Source of the DNA: Bdellovibrionaceae bacterium UBA6776
GTDB lineage: Bacteria > Bdellovibrionota > Bdellovibrionia > Bdellovibrionales > UBA1609
NCBI GenBank assembly: GCA_002453155.1
Contig: DKGG01000025.1
Location: 78,704-132,600 of the forward strand
Direction: 5' to 3'
DNA: 53,897 nucleotides
The position numbers and the translations under genes were made by a program. Below, one piece after another: positions 43,646-52,596 of this stretch (the stretch's first letter is position 1; each line of letters starts with the position of its first letter). The notes under the pieces are model-generated. The model did no database searches. It saw nothing but the letters and a program-made list of their open reading frames with translations, and had not been told where the DNA came from.

Positions 43646-44398
43646 ATGCTGGAATTTATATTTGGTCCCAACTTGTTCTTCTTTGTCATCGTATTGGTGA
43701 TTTTATTTTCGGCCATCAAGATTTTGCCCGAATGGGAGAGAGGCGTGGTGCTTCGGCTGGGACGATCTGTGGGCGTTCGAGGTCCCGGTCCCATCATTCT
43801 GATTCCCGGTGTGGAGCGACTGTTGAGAGTGGACACCCGTACGGTCACCATGGACATTCAGCCTCAGGACGTGATTTCTTTGGACAACGTGACTTTGAAG
43901 GTAAATGCAGTCATTTACTTCCGCGTGGTGGACCCGGAGACTGCGATCACAAAAGTCGAGGAGTATTACTTCGCCACCTCTCAATTGGCACAAACCACTT
44001 TGCGCTCTGTGGTCGGGCAGTATCAGTTGGATGACATTCTGGCTCATCGAGACAAATTGAATGTGGCCATCCAGGACATCTTGGACAAAACCACTGGCAG
44101 TTGGGGAGTCAAAGTCTCTAACGTGGAAGTTAAGAACATTGACCTTCCGCAGAACATGCAAAGTGCCATGGCTCGACAGGCGGAAGCCGAGCGTGAACGT
44201 CGCGCAAAGGTGATCAGTGCGGATGGAGAGCTGGAGCGTGCAGAAAAACTGAAGGAAGCTTCAAACATTCTTGCGGGCTCCCCTTCAGCTCTTCAATTGG
44301 CCTACTTGCAGACCATGACAGAGATTTCAGGTGAAGGAACTCAAACGGTGATTCTTCCCATTCCCATGGATTTGGTAAAACCCTTCTTAAAACCATGA
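43646..44398 (+). CDS. SPFH-domain (slipin/stomatin-like) membrane protein
   Basis: 250 residues. One N-terminal membrane helix (about 5-24), then the band 7/SPFH domain (IKILPEWERGVVLRLG, GPGPIILIPGVE, IQPQDVISLDNVTLKVNAVIYF) and a helical tail rich in E, R and A. It scaffolds membrane microdomains; in many genomes it is paired with NfeD as here (16-base gap). Homologues in archaea are substrates of the NfeD protease. Confidence 0.94.
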   Translation: MLEFIFGPNLFFFVIVLVILFSAIKILPEWERGVVLRLGRSVGVRGPGPIILIPGVERLLRVDTRTVTMDIQPQDVISLDNVTLKVNAVIYFRVVDPETAITKVEEYYFATSQLAQTTLRSVVGQYQLDDILAHRDKLNVAIQDILDKTTGSWGVKVSNVEVKNIDLPQNMQSAMARQAEAERERRAKVISADGELERAEKLKEASNILAGSPSALQLAYLQTMTEISGEGTQTVILPIPMDLVKPFLKP

Positions 44399-44450
44399 CA
44401 AGCTGTATTTGGCCTTGTCTTTAAGGGCATTCCTTTTTGGAATGTCCTTT
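44397..44450 (+). terminator. Hairpin pair after the SPFH gene
   Basis: Two hairpins follow the stop: GACAAG/CTTGTC (44397-44402, 44414-44419, then TTT) and AAGGGCATTCC/GGAATGTCCTT (44423-44433, 44439-44449). T tails are short, so termination strength is doubtful. The SpoIID gene starts 20 bases later. Confidence 0.45.
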
Positions 44451-44469
44451 GGGACAAGGAGTGCCAGCT

Positions 44470-45675
44470 GTGATTTCAGGATGGAAGAGGAAAAGTTTAA
44501 AATTATTGGCCATTGGTTTTGTGGTCTTTTCTGTTTCGGCCCATTCTCTTCCTCCTCCCACTCAAAAATCCAATTCCATTCGCGTTCGAATTTCTCGTGG
44601 AGTTACCTCCACGTGGATCCATGGAAAATCCATAAAGATCCTCGCCGGAGATCAGTCTTATGATTTGCCCTCAAATGCTAAGGGCTTCCAACTGGAAAGA
44701 GTGAAATCTTCCAAGGGGTTTTGGGCTTGGAAGGTTTCAGGAGAGCCCGGCGGAAATTTTGAAAAGATCAAATTTCAGTCGACAGGTCTTCTTTTGGTGG
44801 GAGAGGAGTTGAGTCTTGGAAACACTCCCATTCCTCCGGTGGTTCATGTGCGGAGCACAGAGAATCCACAAACCTTTGATATGGTTGTGAACCTGGATCT
44901 GGAAAATTATCTGATGGGAGTTCTTCCTAAAGAAATGCCCTTGTCTTGGCCTTTGGAAGCTTTAAAAGCTCAAGCGGTGGCAGCACGAAGCTATGCCCTC
45001 TTTCAAAAAGAGAAGCGAAAGACAAAATCCTTTGATGTGGAGGCCACCACTTTGGATCAAGTGTACGAGTACAAATCTCACGTCGAAGACCGATGGACTC
45101 GAAAGTTAAAAGGAGTTTTGAATCAAACCAAGGGTTTGGTGATGTCAAAAGGTGTTCATGCCATTAAAGCTTACTTTCATGCGGACTGTGGAGGCTCCAC
45201 AGAACTGGCATCAAATGTTTGGGGAGAGAAAACCAATTTCAATGGGCAGATTTCTTCGTGCAATCACGGTGCGTCTCACCCTTGGCGTTACGAGATCAAC
45301 AAGACCTCTTTGGGACAACGGGCCCTCGAATTTATGTCTTTGCCTTTGACCTATGGAAAGCTGGTGACCTTGGAAGTGATCGAGAAAAGTTCTTCCGGTC
45401 GGGTTCATCAACTGAGATTGAAATATTCTGAAGGAAACCAATTGGACCTCTCCTCCCAAACACTTCGGGAAATTGTTGGGTTTACTAAGGTGAAGAGCAC
45501 CCACTTTCAAATTCAGCAAAATGAAGAGCTCGTCTCTTTTGAAGGTGAGGGACGGGGACACGGTGTAGGCATGTGCCAGGTGGGTGCAAAATATCTGGCA
45601 AAACGGGGAGTCACCTTCAAAGAGATTCTTAAAAAGTACTATCCAAATACAGATTTAAAAATTCTGAAGCTTTAA
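44470..45675 (+). CDS. SpoIID/LytB domain protein
   Basis: 401 residues from the GTG at 44470, with AGGAG eight bases upstream; a longer frame to 44437 would spoil the signal peptide. Signal peptide about 1-24 (KLLAIGFVVFSVSAHS). The SpoIID domain contains NLDLENYLMGVLPKEMP, LKAQAVAARSYAL, ADCGGSTE and GEGRGHGVGMCQVGA. SpoIID-type proteins cleave denuded or stemmed peptidoglycan glycans; in predatory relatives such enzymes could act on own or prey wall, which is inference. Converges on the kinase gene. Confidence 0.92.
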   Translation: MISGWKRKSLKLLAIGFVVFSVSAHSLPPPTQKSNSIRVRISRGVTSTWIHGKSIKILAGDQSYDLPSNAKGFQLERVKSSKGFWAWKVSGEPGGNFEKIKFQSTGLLLVGEELSLGNTPIPPVVHVRSTENPQTFDMVVNLDLENYLMGVLPKEMPLSWPLEALKAQAVAARSYALFQKEKRKTKSFDVEATTLDQVYEYKSHVEDRWTRKLKGVLNQTKGLVMSKGVHAIKAYFHADCGGSTELASNVWGEKTNFNGQISSCNHGASHPWRYEINKTSLGQRALEFMSLPLTYGKLVTLEVIEKSSSGRVHQLRLKYSEGNQLDLSSQTLREIVGFTKVKSTHFQIQQNEELVSFEGEGRGHGVGMCQVGAKYLAKRGVTFKEILKKYYPNTDLKILKL

Positions 45676-45694
45676 AGGATGCATCAAAGTTCCT

Positions 45695-48469
45695 TTAGCT
45701 TTTTGCAGGCATTTCGTTTTCTTTTTTGACCAATTCCTTTTGAATGGTTTCGATAAAGAACGAATAACTGACAGGCTTTGTGATTTGAGCATTGCAGCCC
45801 GCCTCAAAGCAGCGGCGTTTTTCGCTTTCTAAGGCGTGAGCAGTGAGGGCGATGATTGGCAGTTTAAAACCTTCGTCTCTTAAGGTTCGAGTCACCTCTC
45901 TCCCGTCAATTTTTGGGATTTGAATGTCCATTAAGACCAAGTCTAGATTCTGAATCTGACGGGCTTGTGTGAGGGCTTCTTCTCCATCAGCGGCTACAAT
46001 GGTGCTGGCGCCCGCTTGTTGAAGGAAGTGGGTGAAGATGATTTGGTTGTCCTCTGAATCCTCAACCAAAAGAATATTTCGACCGCGGAGGGGGCCGTCT
46101 TTTTTCTCTGTTTCTTTTTTGCTTTCTGCAACAGCTGTGTTCTCAGCCACTCTTCGTTTGATGGTGCCATTTGAGATTTCTTTGAAGAATCGTGTGTTCA
46201 TTTGGGTCTGACATTGAATAAAGAAAGAGAATATGGAGCCCTTTCCTGGAGTAGATGAGAGCAAGCAAATGTCCCCATCCATTTCCAGTGCCAATCTTCG
46301 CGACAAAGTGAGCCCTAGGCCGGAACCTCCAAACCGTCGAGTGGTAGAAAGGTCTCCTTGATAGAACGCGGTAAATAGACGTTGCTGAAGATCTTTTGGG
46401 ATTCCAACGCCGGTGTCTTCAATTTCAAAAGTCAGTTGAGCTTTGTTCTCAACCATTTCGCAGTAAACTCGAACGGTCACTTGACCGCGTTCCGTAAACT
46501 TCAAGGCATTCGAAATCAAATTGAAAAGGATCTGCTTGAAGCGATATTCGTCTGTTCGAATAAAACTTGGAAGTTCCGTCTTAATTTCCAAATTGAACTG
46601 AACTTCCTTCTCTCGTGCTTTCAGTTCAAAAACGTCCTTTGTATCCTTGAGCAAACCTTCCAAAGAGGTTTTTGCGATGACGATGTCAATTTTCCCCGCC
46701 TCCACCTTGGCGATGTCCAGAATGTCGTCGATGATTCGAGTCAGGAGATCGGTATTTTTCTCGATGCTGTTTGCCAATTGAATTCGCTTGTCTTCGGAAA
46801 TATGGCTGCTTGTGAGGATTTGGGTAAAGCCTAAAATCGCATTGAGAGGAGTGCGAATTTCATGGCTCATGTTTGCCAAGAAGGCCGTTTTTAAGCGTGA
46901 GGATTCTTCAGCCTTTTGAAGGAGAACGGCCGTTTCGAGGGCTACAACCAGCTGAGAAAAGGTACTTTTCATCAATTCAATGTCTTCTTCTTCAATGGAT
47001 TCGGACTTGAGCCCTAAAACCAAAAATGAAGACCGTTGGTTGAACCGAACCCTTAAAATTTGCCAATCGGAGTAGGAGAAAAGTTTTAGTTCTTCCAAAA
47101 ATTTTGGATTGTGATCCAAGTCACTTTGTCCGATGCGATTGACGGCTCCAAAAAGTCCATTCAGTTCGGTGAGTTGAATGTTGGAGTAGGATTGGCCAAG
47201 AGGTGTAATTATAGAAAGGTCATTGGAGTCGCTTTCTTCTCTCAAAATTGCCACGTATTCGAACTCTTCCTTTTCTCCAAACTCGAAAAACTTTTGCAAG
47301 ACCACTTCCGGATCAAATTGCTTTGAAATGGTCATTCCAAACCGATTGAGTTTTGAGAGCAATGTGGTTTGAAGTCTTAACTTTTCATGGGTCTTTCGCG
47401 TGCGAATGCGAGCGGTCTTTTCTTCACGCAATTGGCGCAAGGTGGACCGGTATAAAAGAAGCATCAGGCTTCCCAAAAGAAAGATTCCGATGGCGGACAA
47501 TAAAGGAAGATAACGGTCTGAGCTTTTGTAGAAGGTGGGAAGGGGGAGAACTTCCAAAGCATAAGTTTGGCCGTAGATTGAAAACTGAGTGGAGGATTTG
47601 AAGGCAGGATTGTCTAAATTGGAGTGAAAGCGATCATAAAGAAGTTCACTTTTGCTCTCTCCCAAGTGGGTCAGAACAAAGTTCCATTTTTCTTCATCTA
47701 AAGAAGCGGGACCAAAAATTTCATCCAGAAGATCTTGGTATTTAAAAGAGGCGAAAATCACCCCCGTCGTTGGTTTGCCTTCTGCAACTTTAAGAACTTG
47801 CTCAGAGGTTTCAAACGGCACATACATCACAAAACTGAGCGGCGCCTGTTTGTTTGAGTTTGAAAGCAGTTGGTCGGTAAAAAGATTGATGGGTTGAGTG
47901 ATCACCGTTTTGTTTAAAGCCAGAGACTGTTCCACGGCTCGCTTTCGTGCCGGATCCGACAAGACATCAAAGCCCAGTGCTTTTCGAGATTTAACACTTT
48001 CCGGCTCTATCAAGATCACAGAGGAAGAAAGGTCTCTTTCGTCTGGCTTGTCCAAGGTGCTGGCCAGCCCTTTGATCTTTACATCGAAAAGCTTTTCGTA
48101 TTTGTCTTTTTGAACTCTGGGAAAAATCAGGGAAATTCCAATGGAGGTGGCACCGGAATAGTACTCAAAAACTTTCATCTCCGAGAGAAGACTTTTGAAA
48201 TCATTGTCGTCTTTGATTCCTGTACGAGAAATAAATGCTTTTAAATTGAGAAGGGTGTCCGAGTAGCCTTGAATGCGGTCCACGAAGGCCCGGCGAATGT
48301 TAGAGGCCTCCAAATCCAAACGCGCTTCCATGTCTCGCTGTACAAGACCGGCGGTTCCAATGTAAGTGGAAACGCTCAAAGCGCTGATGATCAAAGCAAA
48401 GAGAAAGATGTGGGCAAAGGAACTGAATCTTTCTTTTTCTGGAAGAAGAGGAAGTTTAGATCGAGGCAT
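45695..48469 (-). CDS. Hybrid sensor histidine kinase with CHASE-like sensor and receiver
   Basis: 924 residues. Membrane helices at about 18-40 and 322-340 enclose a periplasmic CHASE-type sensor (about 45-315). A GAF-like region (about 375-515) precedes the kinase core: HisKA with phosphorylated H536 in ANMSHEIRTPLN, HATPase with N in LISNALKF, DTGVGI and GGSGLGL, and a C-terminal receiver with D848 in VLMDIQIP. No HPt domain is fused, so an external HPt, perhaps the one at 48833, should pass the phosphate on. Confidence 0.94.
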   Translation of the reverse strand: MPRSKLPLLPEKERFSSFAHIFLFALIISALSVSTYIGTAGLVQRDMEARLDLEASNIRRAFVDRIQGYSDTLLNLKAFISRTGIKDDNDFKSLLSEMKVFEYYSGATSIGISLIFPRVQKDKYEKLFDVKIKGLASTLDKPDERDLSSSVILIEPESVKSRKALGFDVLSDPARKRAVEQSLALNKTVITQPINLFTDQLLSNSNKQAPLSFVMYVPFETSEQVLKVAEGKPTTGVIFASFKYQDLLDEIFGPASLDEEKWNFVLTHLGESKSELLYDRFHSNLDNPAFKSSTQFSIYGQTYALEVLPLPTFYKSSDRYLPLLSAIGIFLLGSLMLLLYRSTLRQLREEKTARIRTRKTHEKLRLQTTLLSKLNRFGMTISKQFDPEVVLQKFFEFGEKEEFEYVAILREESDSNDLSIITPLGQSYSNIQLTELNGLFGAVNRIGQSDLDHNPKFLEELKLFSYSDWQILRVRFNQRSSFLVLGLKSESIEEEDIELMKSTFSQLVVALETAVLLQKAEESSRLKTAFLANMSHEIRTPLNAILGFTQILTSSHISEDKRIQLANSIEKNTDLLTRIIDDILDIAKVEAGKIDIVIAKTSLEGLLKDTKDVFELKAREKEVQFNLEIKTELPSFIRTDEYRFKQILFNLISNALKFTERGQVTVRVYCEMVENKAQLTFEIEDTGVGIPKDLQQRLFTAFYQGDLSTTRRFGGSGLGLTLSRRLALEMDGDICLLSSTPGKGSIFSFFIQCQTQMNTRFFKEISNGTIKRRVAENTAVAESKKETEKKDGPLRGRNILLVEDSEDNQIIFTHFLQQAGASTIVAADGEEALTQARQIQNLDLVLMDIQIPKIDGREVTRTLRDEGFKLPIIALTAHALESEKRRCFEAGCNAQITKPVSYSFFIETIQKELVKKENEMPAKS

Positions 48470-48477
48470 TCGTGCTC

Positions 48478-48723
48478 TCAGAATCTATGCTTCGTCGGTC
48501 CCAATTCATGCTCACTTGCCTCCTCCAGCCGATCACCTTTGGCGATCGAAAATATCTTTAAAGTTAATAGCAAAGAGAAGAGCAAAGACAATACACCCAG
48601 CAGCCCGAGAGAGGCCCACACCTGTGCCTCTCTGGGATAGTAGCTATAGGTGAATAGCGATCCTCCCAGAAATCCAATGCTTAAGATCATTAAAAAAATC
48701 GTCTTAAGAAATTGCGAACTCAC
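48478..48723 (-). CDS. Small two-helix membrane protein
   Basis: 81 residues with two hydrophobic helices (about 5-26 and 36-60) and a charged C-terminal tail. It lies eight bases before the hybrid kinase gene on the same strand, so is probably co-expressed and might modulate the kinase. No family recognised. Confidence 0.65.
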   Translation of the reverse strand: MSSQFLKTIFLMILSIGFLGGSLFTYSYYPREAQVWASLGLLGVLSLLFSLLLTLKIFSIAKGDRLEEASEHELGPTKHRF

Positions 48724-48832
48724 AGAACCATATTAACGCGAAGGTTCAGATTTTCGTATCCGAAGAGCAAATGTTTAAAAATTTCCACATTTCGTTAAGA
48801 AATGGCACGGGGGGCAAAATCCTGCTTGAATT

Positions 48833-49180
48833 TCAGTCAACGAAAGGGCCTTGAGAACTCTCCTGAGCCAATCTCAACTCCTTTTCGTTGATGTAGAGTA
48901 GAAATTCTTCAAAAATTTCTTGGCATCCCTGGAGGTCAGAATTTTTGGCGAACTGCTCTAAGGTCTTTCCCATTTTTTCAAGGGCCACATAACCGTAGGG
49001 GCGGCTGAAGCCCTTCCAGTTGTGACCCAACTTTTGGAGGGATTGAAAGTCTTGGTTTTCTAAATGTGTTTTATAATCGCTCAGCTCTTTTTTGCGATTT
49101 TCTTGAAAACGCTCGAGAAAGTCGACTAGAGTGGGGTCCGGAGTTTCTTCAGACCAGTTCACTTCGATGTGGCGGTTCAT
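48833..49180 (-). CDS. HPt (histidine phosphotransfer) protein
   Basis: 115 residues from the ATG at 49180, preceded by AGGAG. The helical segment with SLQKLGHNWKGFSRPYGY matches the HPt signature (H in LGHNWKG as phosphate carrier, then G-x-x-x-L). It is divergent, by 36 bases, from an OmpR-type regulator and close to the hybrid kinase, which has a receiver but no HPt. A kinase-receiver-HPt-regulator relay is plausible. Confidence 0.85.
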   Translation of the reverse strand: MNRHIEVNWSEETPDPTLVDFLERFQENRKKELSDYKTHLENQDFQSLQKLGHNWKGFSRPYGYVALEKMGKTLEQFAKNSDLQGCQEIFEEFLLYINEKELRLAQESSQGPFVD

Positions 49181-49216
49181 AGGGGCTCCTAAACTAAATC
49201 TTTTTAAGGATGGTAT

Positions 49217-49921
49217 ATGAAGCAAATATTGCTTGTCGAGGACAGTCAGGAAATTTTTCACTTGGTTCGAGGCGCATTGGATTCTGTCGGAAGATTGGTT
49301 TGGGCGCCTACGGTAGAGACCGCCCGCAAAGAATTGTCCGGAAAAGAGTTCGAGCTGATTTTGCTCGATGTGGGACTTCCTGATGGAAGCGGTTTTGATT
49401 TTTGCCAAGAGGTGACGGCCACCCCCAAAGGAAAGCGCACTCCCATTTTGTTTCTCACAGCACATGACGAAATTTCCGAAAAGCTGATGGGATTTTCTGC
49501 CGGTGGCGATGACTACATCACGAAGCCGTTTTCACCCTTAGAGCTAAAAGCCCGTGTGGAAGCTCGCTTGCGAACGGTTTCTCAGCTCAAGGTGGAAGGG
49601 GATTCTTTAAGATGGAAAGAGTTAGAGCTTTTGAAATCGAAACAACAGGTTCTACTTTACACTCAAAAAGGTCAGGAAGTTGCGGATCTAACCTCGATTG
49701 AATTTAAATTGATGATGCTTTTCGCTCAACGTCCTGAAGAGGTCGTGCTTCGTGATGAAATTTTAAACGAAGTGTGGGGAGAGGATGTCCACGTTTATTC
49801 TCGGTCCGTGGACACCCATGTCAGTAAGTTGCGTAAAAAGTTAGGTTCTCATTCTGAGCTTATTGAGTCTGTTCATGGACGTGGTTATCGCTTTGTTCCC
49901 ACGAAGCTAAATGAGGTTTAA
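49217..49921 (+). CDS. OmpR-family response regulator
   Basis: 234 residues. Receiver domain 1-120 with acidic pocket E8-D9, phosphorylated D51 in LLDVGLPDGSG, T in FLTAHD and K in ITKPFS. C-terminal winged helix (about 135-230) with TSIEFKLMMLF, the RDEILNEVWGEDVHVYSRSVDTHVSKLRKKLG helix region and GRGYRF. Its last 62 bases overlap the 3' end of the convergent MscS gene. Confidence 0.94.
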   Translation: MKQILLVEDSQEIFHLVRGALDSVGRLVWAPTVETARKELSGKEFELILLDVGLPDGSGFDFCQEVTATPKGKRTPILFLTAHDEISEKLMGFSAGGDDYITKPFSPLELKARVEARLRTVSQLKVEGDSLRWKELELLKSKQQVLLYTQKGQEVADLTSIEFKLMMLFAQRPEEVVLRDEILNEVWGEDVHVYSRSVDTHVSKLRKKLGSHSELIESVHGRGYRFVPTKLNEV

Positions 49922-50789
49922 TTTGATCTAAGTTTGCAAACTCGAGAGTGCGCATAGGAAATGGAATTCCAATTTCAGCGCGATCAAGAGCCCGTTTGCA
50001 AGCTTTGAGCAGTTCACTTTTTGTCTGCAGCACATCTGTGCCGGGATAATGAATCCATACTCTCAATATCAAATTCACCGAGGATCCCCCCAGTTCGTCA
50101 CAATGACATGTGGGCTCAGGATCTTTTAAAATTCCATCCATTTTTTTAATTTCTTCGAGGATGACCTTTTGAGCTTCATCAATAGAAGCTTCATAGGAAA
50201 TTCCCACGGGAATTTCCATTTTGCGACCGCGATCCATGGAGTAATTGGTGAGGTTGCCACCCATAACATCTTTGTTCGGAATGTAAATGGTCTGGCCTGA
50301 GAAGTTTTCCACTTCCGTATCGCGGAGTCGCAAGGACCTCACTGTTCCGGTGACAGAAGCCACTTCAATCACATCCCCCGTTTTAAAGGGACTTCGAATG
50401 GCGAGCAAAAGTCCAGACATAAAGTTTGAAGCAATGTCTTGAAATGCAAAGCCAAGGGCAATACCTGCCACCCCTAACCCCGCCAAGAGCGAGACGACCG
50501 TTTTGTCCAAATTTACAATAGACAGGGCAAAGAAGGTGCCCACAAACAGCACTGCAATCTGAAGAGACTTGGCAGCCAGCTGAATCATAATGTCATTGTT
50601 AAACTTTGATTTTCCCATGCGGGATTTCACAATGCGAGCACTGAGTTTGCCGATGTAAGCAAATACAAATAAAACTGCGACGGCAACAATCAGATTGGGG
50701 ATGTTGCTTACCAAGACTGTTGCCCAGGTTGCAAGACGATCCCCAATCAATTCCGTCGACTGACCGAATACATTTGAAATTTCATTCAT
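49860..50789 (-). CDS. Small-conductance mechanosensitive channel (MscS family)
   Basis: 309 residues. Three membrane helices (about 25-47, 68-90, 95-127); the last is the glycine/alanine-rich pore helix (VVSLLAGLGVAGIALGFAFQDIASN). The cytosolic part shows RSPFKTGDVIEV, ENFSGQTIYIPNKDV and N-Y-S. Relieves osmotic pressure. The C-terminus is translated from the strand opposite the regulator's end. Confidence 0.94.
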   Translation of the reverse strand: MNEISNVFGQSTELIGDRLATWATVLVSNIPNLIVAVAVLFVFAYIGKLSARIVKSRMGKSKFNNDIMIQLAAKSLQIAVLFVGTFFALSIVNLDKTVVSLLAGLGVAGIALGFAFQDIASNFMSGLLLAIRSPFKTGDVIEVASVTGTVRSLRLRDTEVENFSGQTIYIPNKDVMGGNLTNYSMDRGRKMEIPVGISYEASIDEAQKVILEEIKKMDGILKDPEPTCHCDELGGSSVNLILRVWIHYPGTDVLQTKSELLKACKRALDRAEIGIPFPMRTLEFANLDQIKPHLASWEQSDNHVHEQTQ

Positions 50790-50807
50790 TCTTTAAAACC
50801 TTTATTC

Positions 50808-50963
50808 TTAGTGTTCCCAAAGATCCATGTAAGGACCTAATTCTGTTTCGAGATCCCGTTCTTTGTCGTACTCGAACATGAGATCATCGATGCTTTCGAT
50901 TTCAAAATTTTCAAAATCATCCAGCGCAGGATTTCTGCTGTTGTAGATAGATTGGTAAGACAT
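50808..50963 (-). CDS. Small acidic protein
   Basis: 51 residues, not longer than most spurious frames but supported by a perfect AGGAGG seven bases before its ATG. It is rich in D, E and aromatic residues (DDFENFEIESIDD, EYDKERD) and has no membrane segment. It lies 18 bases before the MscS gene on the same strand. Function unknown; no family recognised. Confidence 0.6.
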   Translation of the reverse strand: MSYQSIYNSRNPALDDFENFEIESIDDLMFEYDKERDLETELGPYMDLWEH

Positions 50964-51171
50964 AATTCCTCCTTGTTTGAAGGGCTTTTTGCCCTCACTC
51001 TTTCCCTAGATTTTATCGAAATCGCTTTGAAAAACATTTTTGGATTGTGGGATCTTTGTGAAAAAAAGCTCACAGATATTATGTGAATTTTTTTTTACAC
51101 TAGATAAACAGTTCTTCGAGGATACTTCTGTGGTTTTTCAATATTCTAGAGTCCAGCCAAAGGAGGAAAAG

Positions 51172-51384
51172 ATGGTCAAATGGATACTCACATTTATCGT
51201 CGGAGTGATGGCCTTGGCTTATGTCGCGTATGCGAGTTTTTACGATGCGGGCACACTCAAAGCGATCACTCTATTGAGCTTATTTGTGGTGGCTTTTGGG
51301 ATGACACTGAGTTTGAGTTTAATGGAACGTCCAACTGGACGAAAGACTCATGATGTCTCAAAAGGAAATTTCCACCTCAGATAA
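51172..51384 (+). CDS. Small two-helix membrane protein
   Basis: 70 residues from the ATG at 51172, with AGGAGG six bases upstream. Two membrane helices (about 4-24 and 31-51) and a basic tail. First gene of a plus-strand group leading to the DUF2383 and Dps proteins; the gap before the next gene is 15 bases. Function unknown, stress-related by context. Confidence 0.7.
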   Translation: MVKWILTFIVGVMALAYVAYASFYDAGTLKAITLLSLFVVAFGMTLSLSLMERPTGRKTHDVSKGNFHLR

Positions 51385-51399
51385 CAGAGGAGGTTTGTC

Positions 51400-51900
51400 A
51401 TGAGTCAGTGGGAAATTGCGGGAGCCGGAAATCCAGGACTTGATACGGGAGTTGTTATAGCGGAAGGATCGCCAATTTGGTTGTCCGATGTGGGTCGATT
51501 GTTGAGGGGAGAAATCTCTGCAGTTGAGGCTTACGATCAAGTGATGGAAAAGTTTCGATCCGACCCCGTTGCAAAACGATTGAGAGATTTTCGAAGTGAA
51601 CACGATCGCGTGGCAAAGTTTTGGAGAGACGAAATTCTTGCAAGAGGATATTCACCCGATGAAGATTCCGGCCCTTGGGGTCAAGTGGTGTTTACCATTG
51701 TGGGAACCGCCAAATTGTTTGGCGAATCTTCAGCTCTTCAAGCTTTAAAGAGCGGCGAGTCCCATGGATTGGCGGAATACAATGCCATTTTAAAGCGGGA
51801 TGATGTTCCTGAGAGAATAAAGAAAAAGTTGAGAGAGGACTTTATCCCTCTCCAAGAAAGACACATCGCCTCACTCGAAGTGATTCAGCAAATAGTTTGA
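51400..51900 (+). CDS. Ferritin-like four-helix protein (DUF2383/PA2169 type)
   Basis: 166 residues. All-helical, with E and H placed as in four-helix bundles: GEISAVEAYDQV, RSEHDRVAKFWRDEI and LQERHIASLEVI; the mid-part G-P-W-G-Q-V-V-F has a glycine-rich loop. Related proteins are linked to stress response. It precedes Dps by 40 bases. The family call is by resemblance. Confidence 0.75.
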   Translation: MSQWEIAGAGNPGLDTGVVIAEGSPIWLSDVGRLLRGEISAVEAYDQVMEKFRSDPVAKRLRDFRSEHDRVAKFWRDEILARGYSPDEDSGPWGQVVFTIVGTAKLFGESSALQALKSGESHGLAEYNAILKRDDVPERIKKKLREDFIPLQERHIASLEVIQQIV

Positions 51901-51940
51901 GCGGCGAGCAACAAGCACAAGAAATGCGGAAAGGAAATTT

Positions 51941-52495
51941 ATGAGAGAGATCAGAGATGCAGAACAGAAGCGAAGTTTAAAACAAAAGGATAAGGATTCT
52001 GTGAGAATGACCATGGATCAAGCGCTTCACGAAAATTTGGTAAAGGATAAGAAGTCTGATTCCAACCAAGCTTTGGTGGATCGATTGAACCACATTTTAG
52101 CCAATGAGTTTACGTTGTTTACGAAAACCTTGAACTACCATTGGAATGTGACAGGTCCAAGGTTCCATTCTTTGCACGAGTTCTTTGAAGCTCAGTACAG
52201 AGAGCTGTTGGAGTTGATGGACACCATGGCAGAGAGAATTCGAATTTTGGACGAATCGCCAGTGAGCACTTTGCGAGAAATGCGTTCAGACAATACAATT
52301 ATCGAAACTCCAGGAAAATTTCTCAGTGCGGATAAAATGATCAATGATTTGCTTGCGGGACACATGGAGATTCAAAGACAAATTCAAGACACTTTGGACT
52401 CTGGAAATGTGGACTCCGGAACCGATGACTTTTTGGTGGCCACATTGAAAGCCCATCAGAAGAACAGTTGGATGCTCAAAAGCCATCTGACCTAA
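51941..52495 (+). CDS. dps: Dps-family DNA-protection ferritin
   Basis: 184 residues, with a basic N-terminal extension of about 40 residues that could bind DNA. The Dps core shows LVDRLNHILANEFTLFTKTLNYHWNVTG, FHSLHEFFE and MDTMAERIRILD, including the ferroxidase ligands H, H, D and E. It oxidises and stores iron and shields DNA. A strong terminator follows. Last gene of the stress group. Confidence 0.95.
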   Translation: MREIRDAEQKRSLKQKDKDSVRMTMDQALHENLVKDKKSDSNQALVDRLNHILANEFTLFTKTLNYHWNVTGPRFHSLHEFFEAQYRELLELMDTMAERIRILDESPVSTLREMRSDNTIIETPGKFLSADKMINDLLAGHMEIQRQIQDTLDSGNVDSGTDDFLVATLKAHQKNSWMLKSHLT

Positions 52496-52525
52496 GGTTT
52501 ATAATTTTCTAGTGGCGCAGTTGAA

Positions 52526-52558
52526 AGATGGGGGCACAGCCAGTGTCCCCATCTTTTT
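52526..52558 (+). terminator. Terminator of the dps operon
   Basis: AGATGGGGGCAC pairs with GTGTCCCCATCT around a short loop and is followed by TTTTT. It lies about 30 bases after the dps stop. Confidence 0.88.
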
Positions 52559-52596
52559 ACAATCAGACTGCGTGCGGTTCCGTTGAGCTTTGCTTC

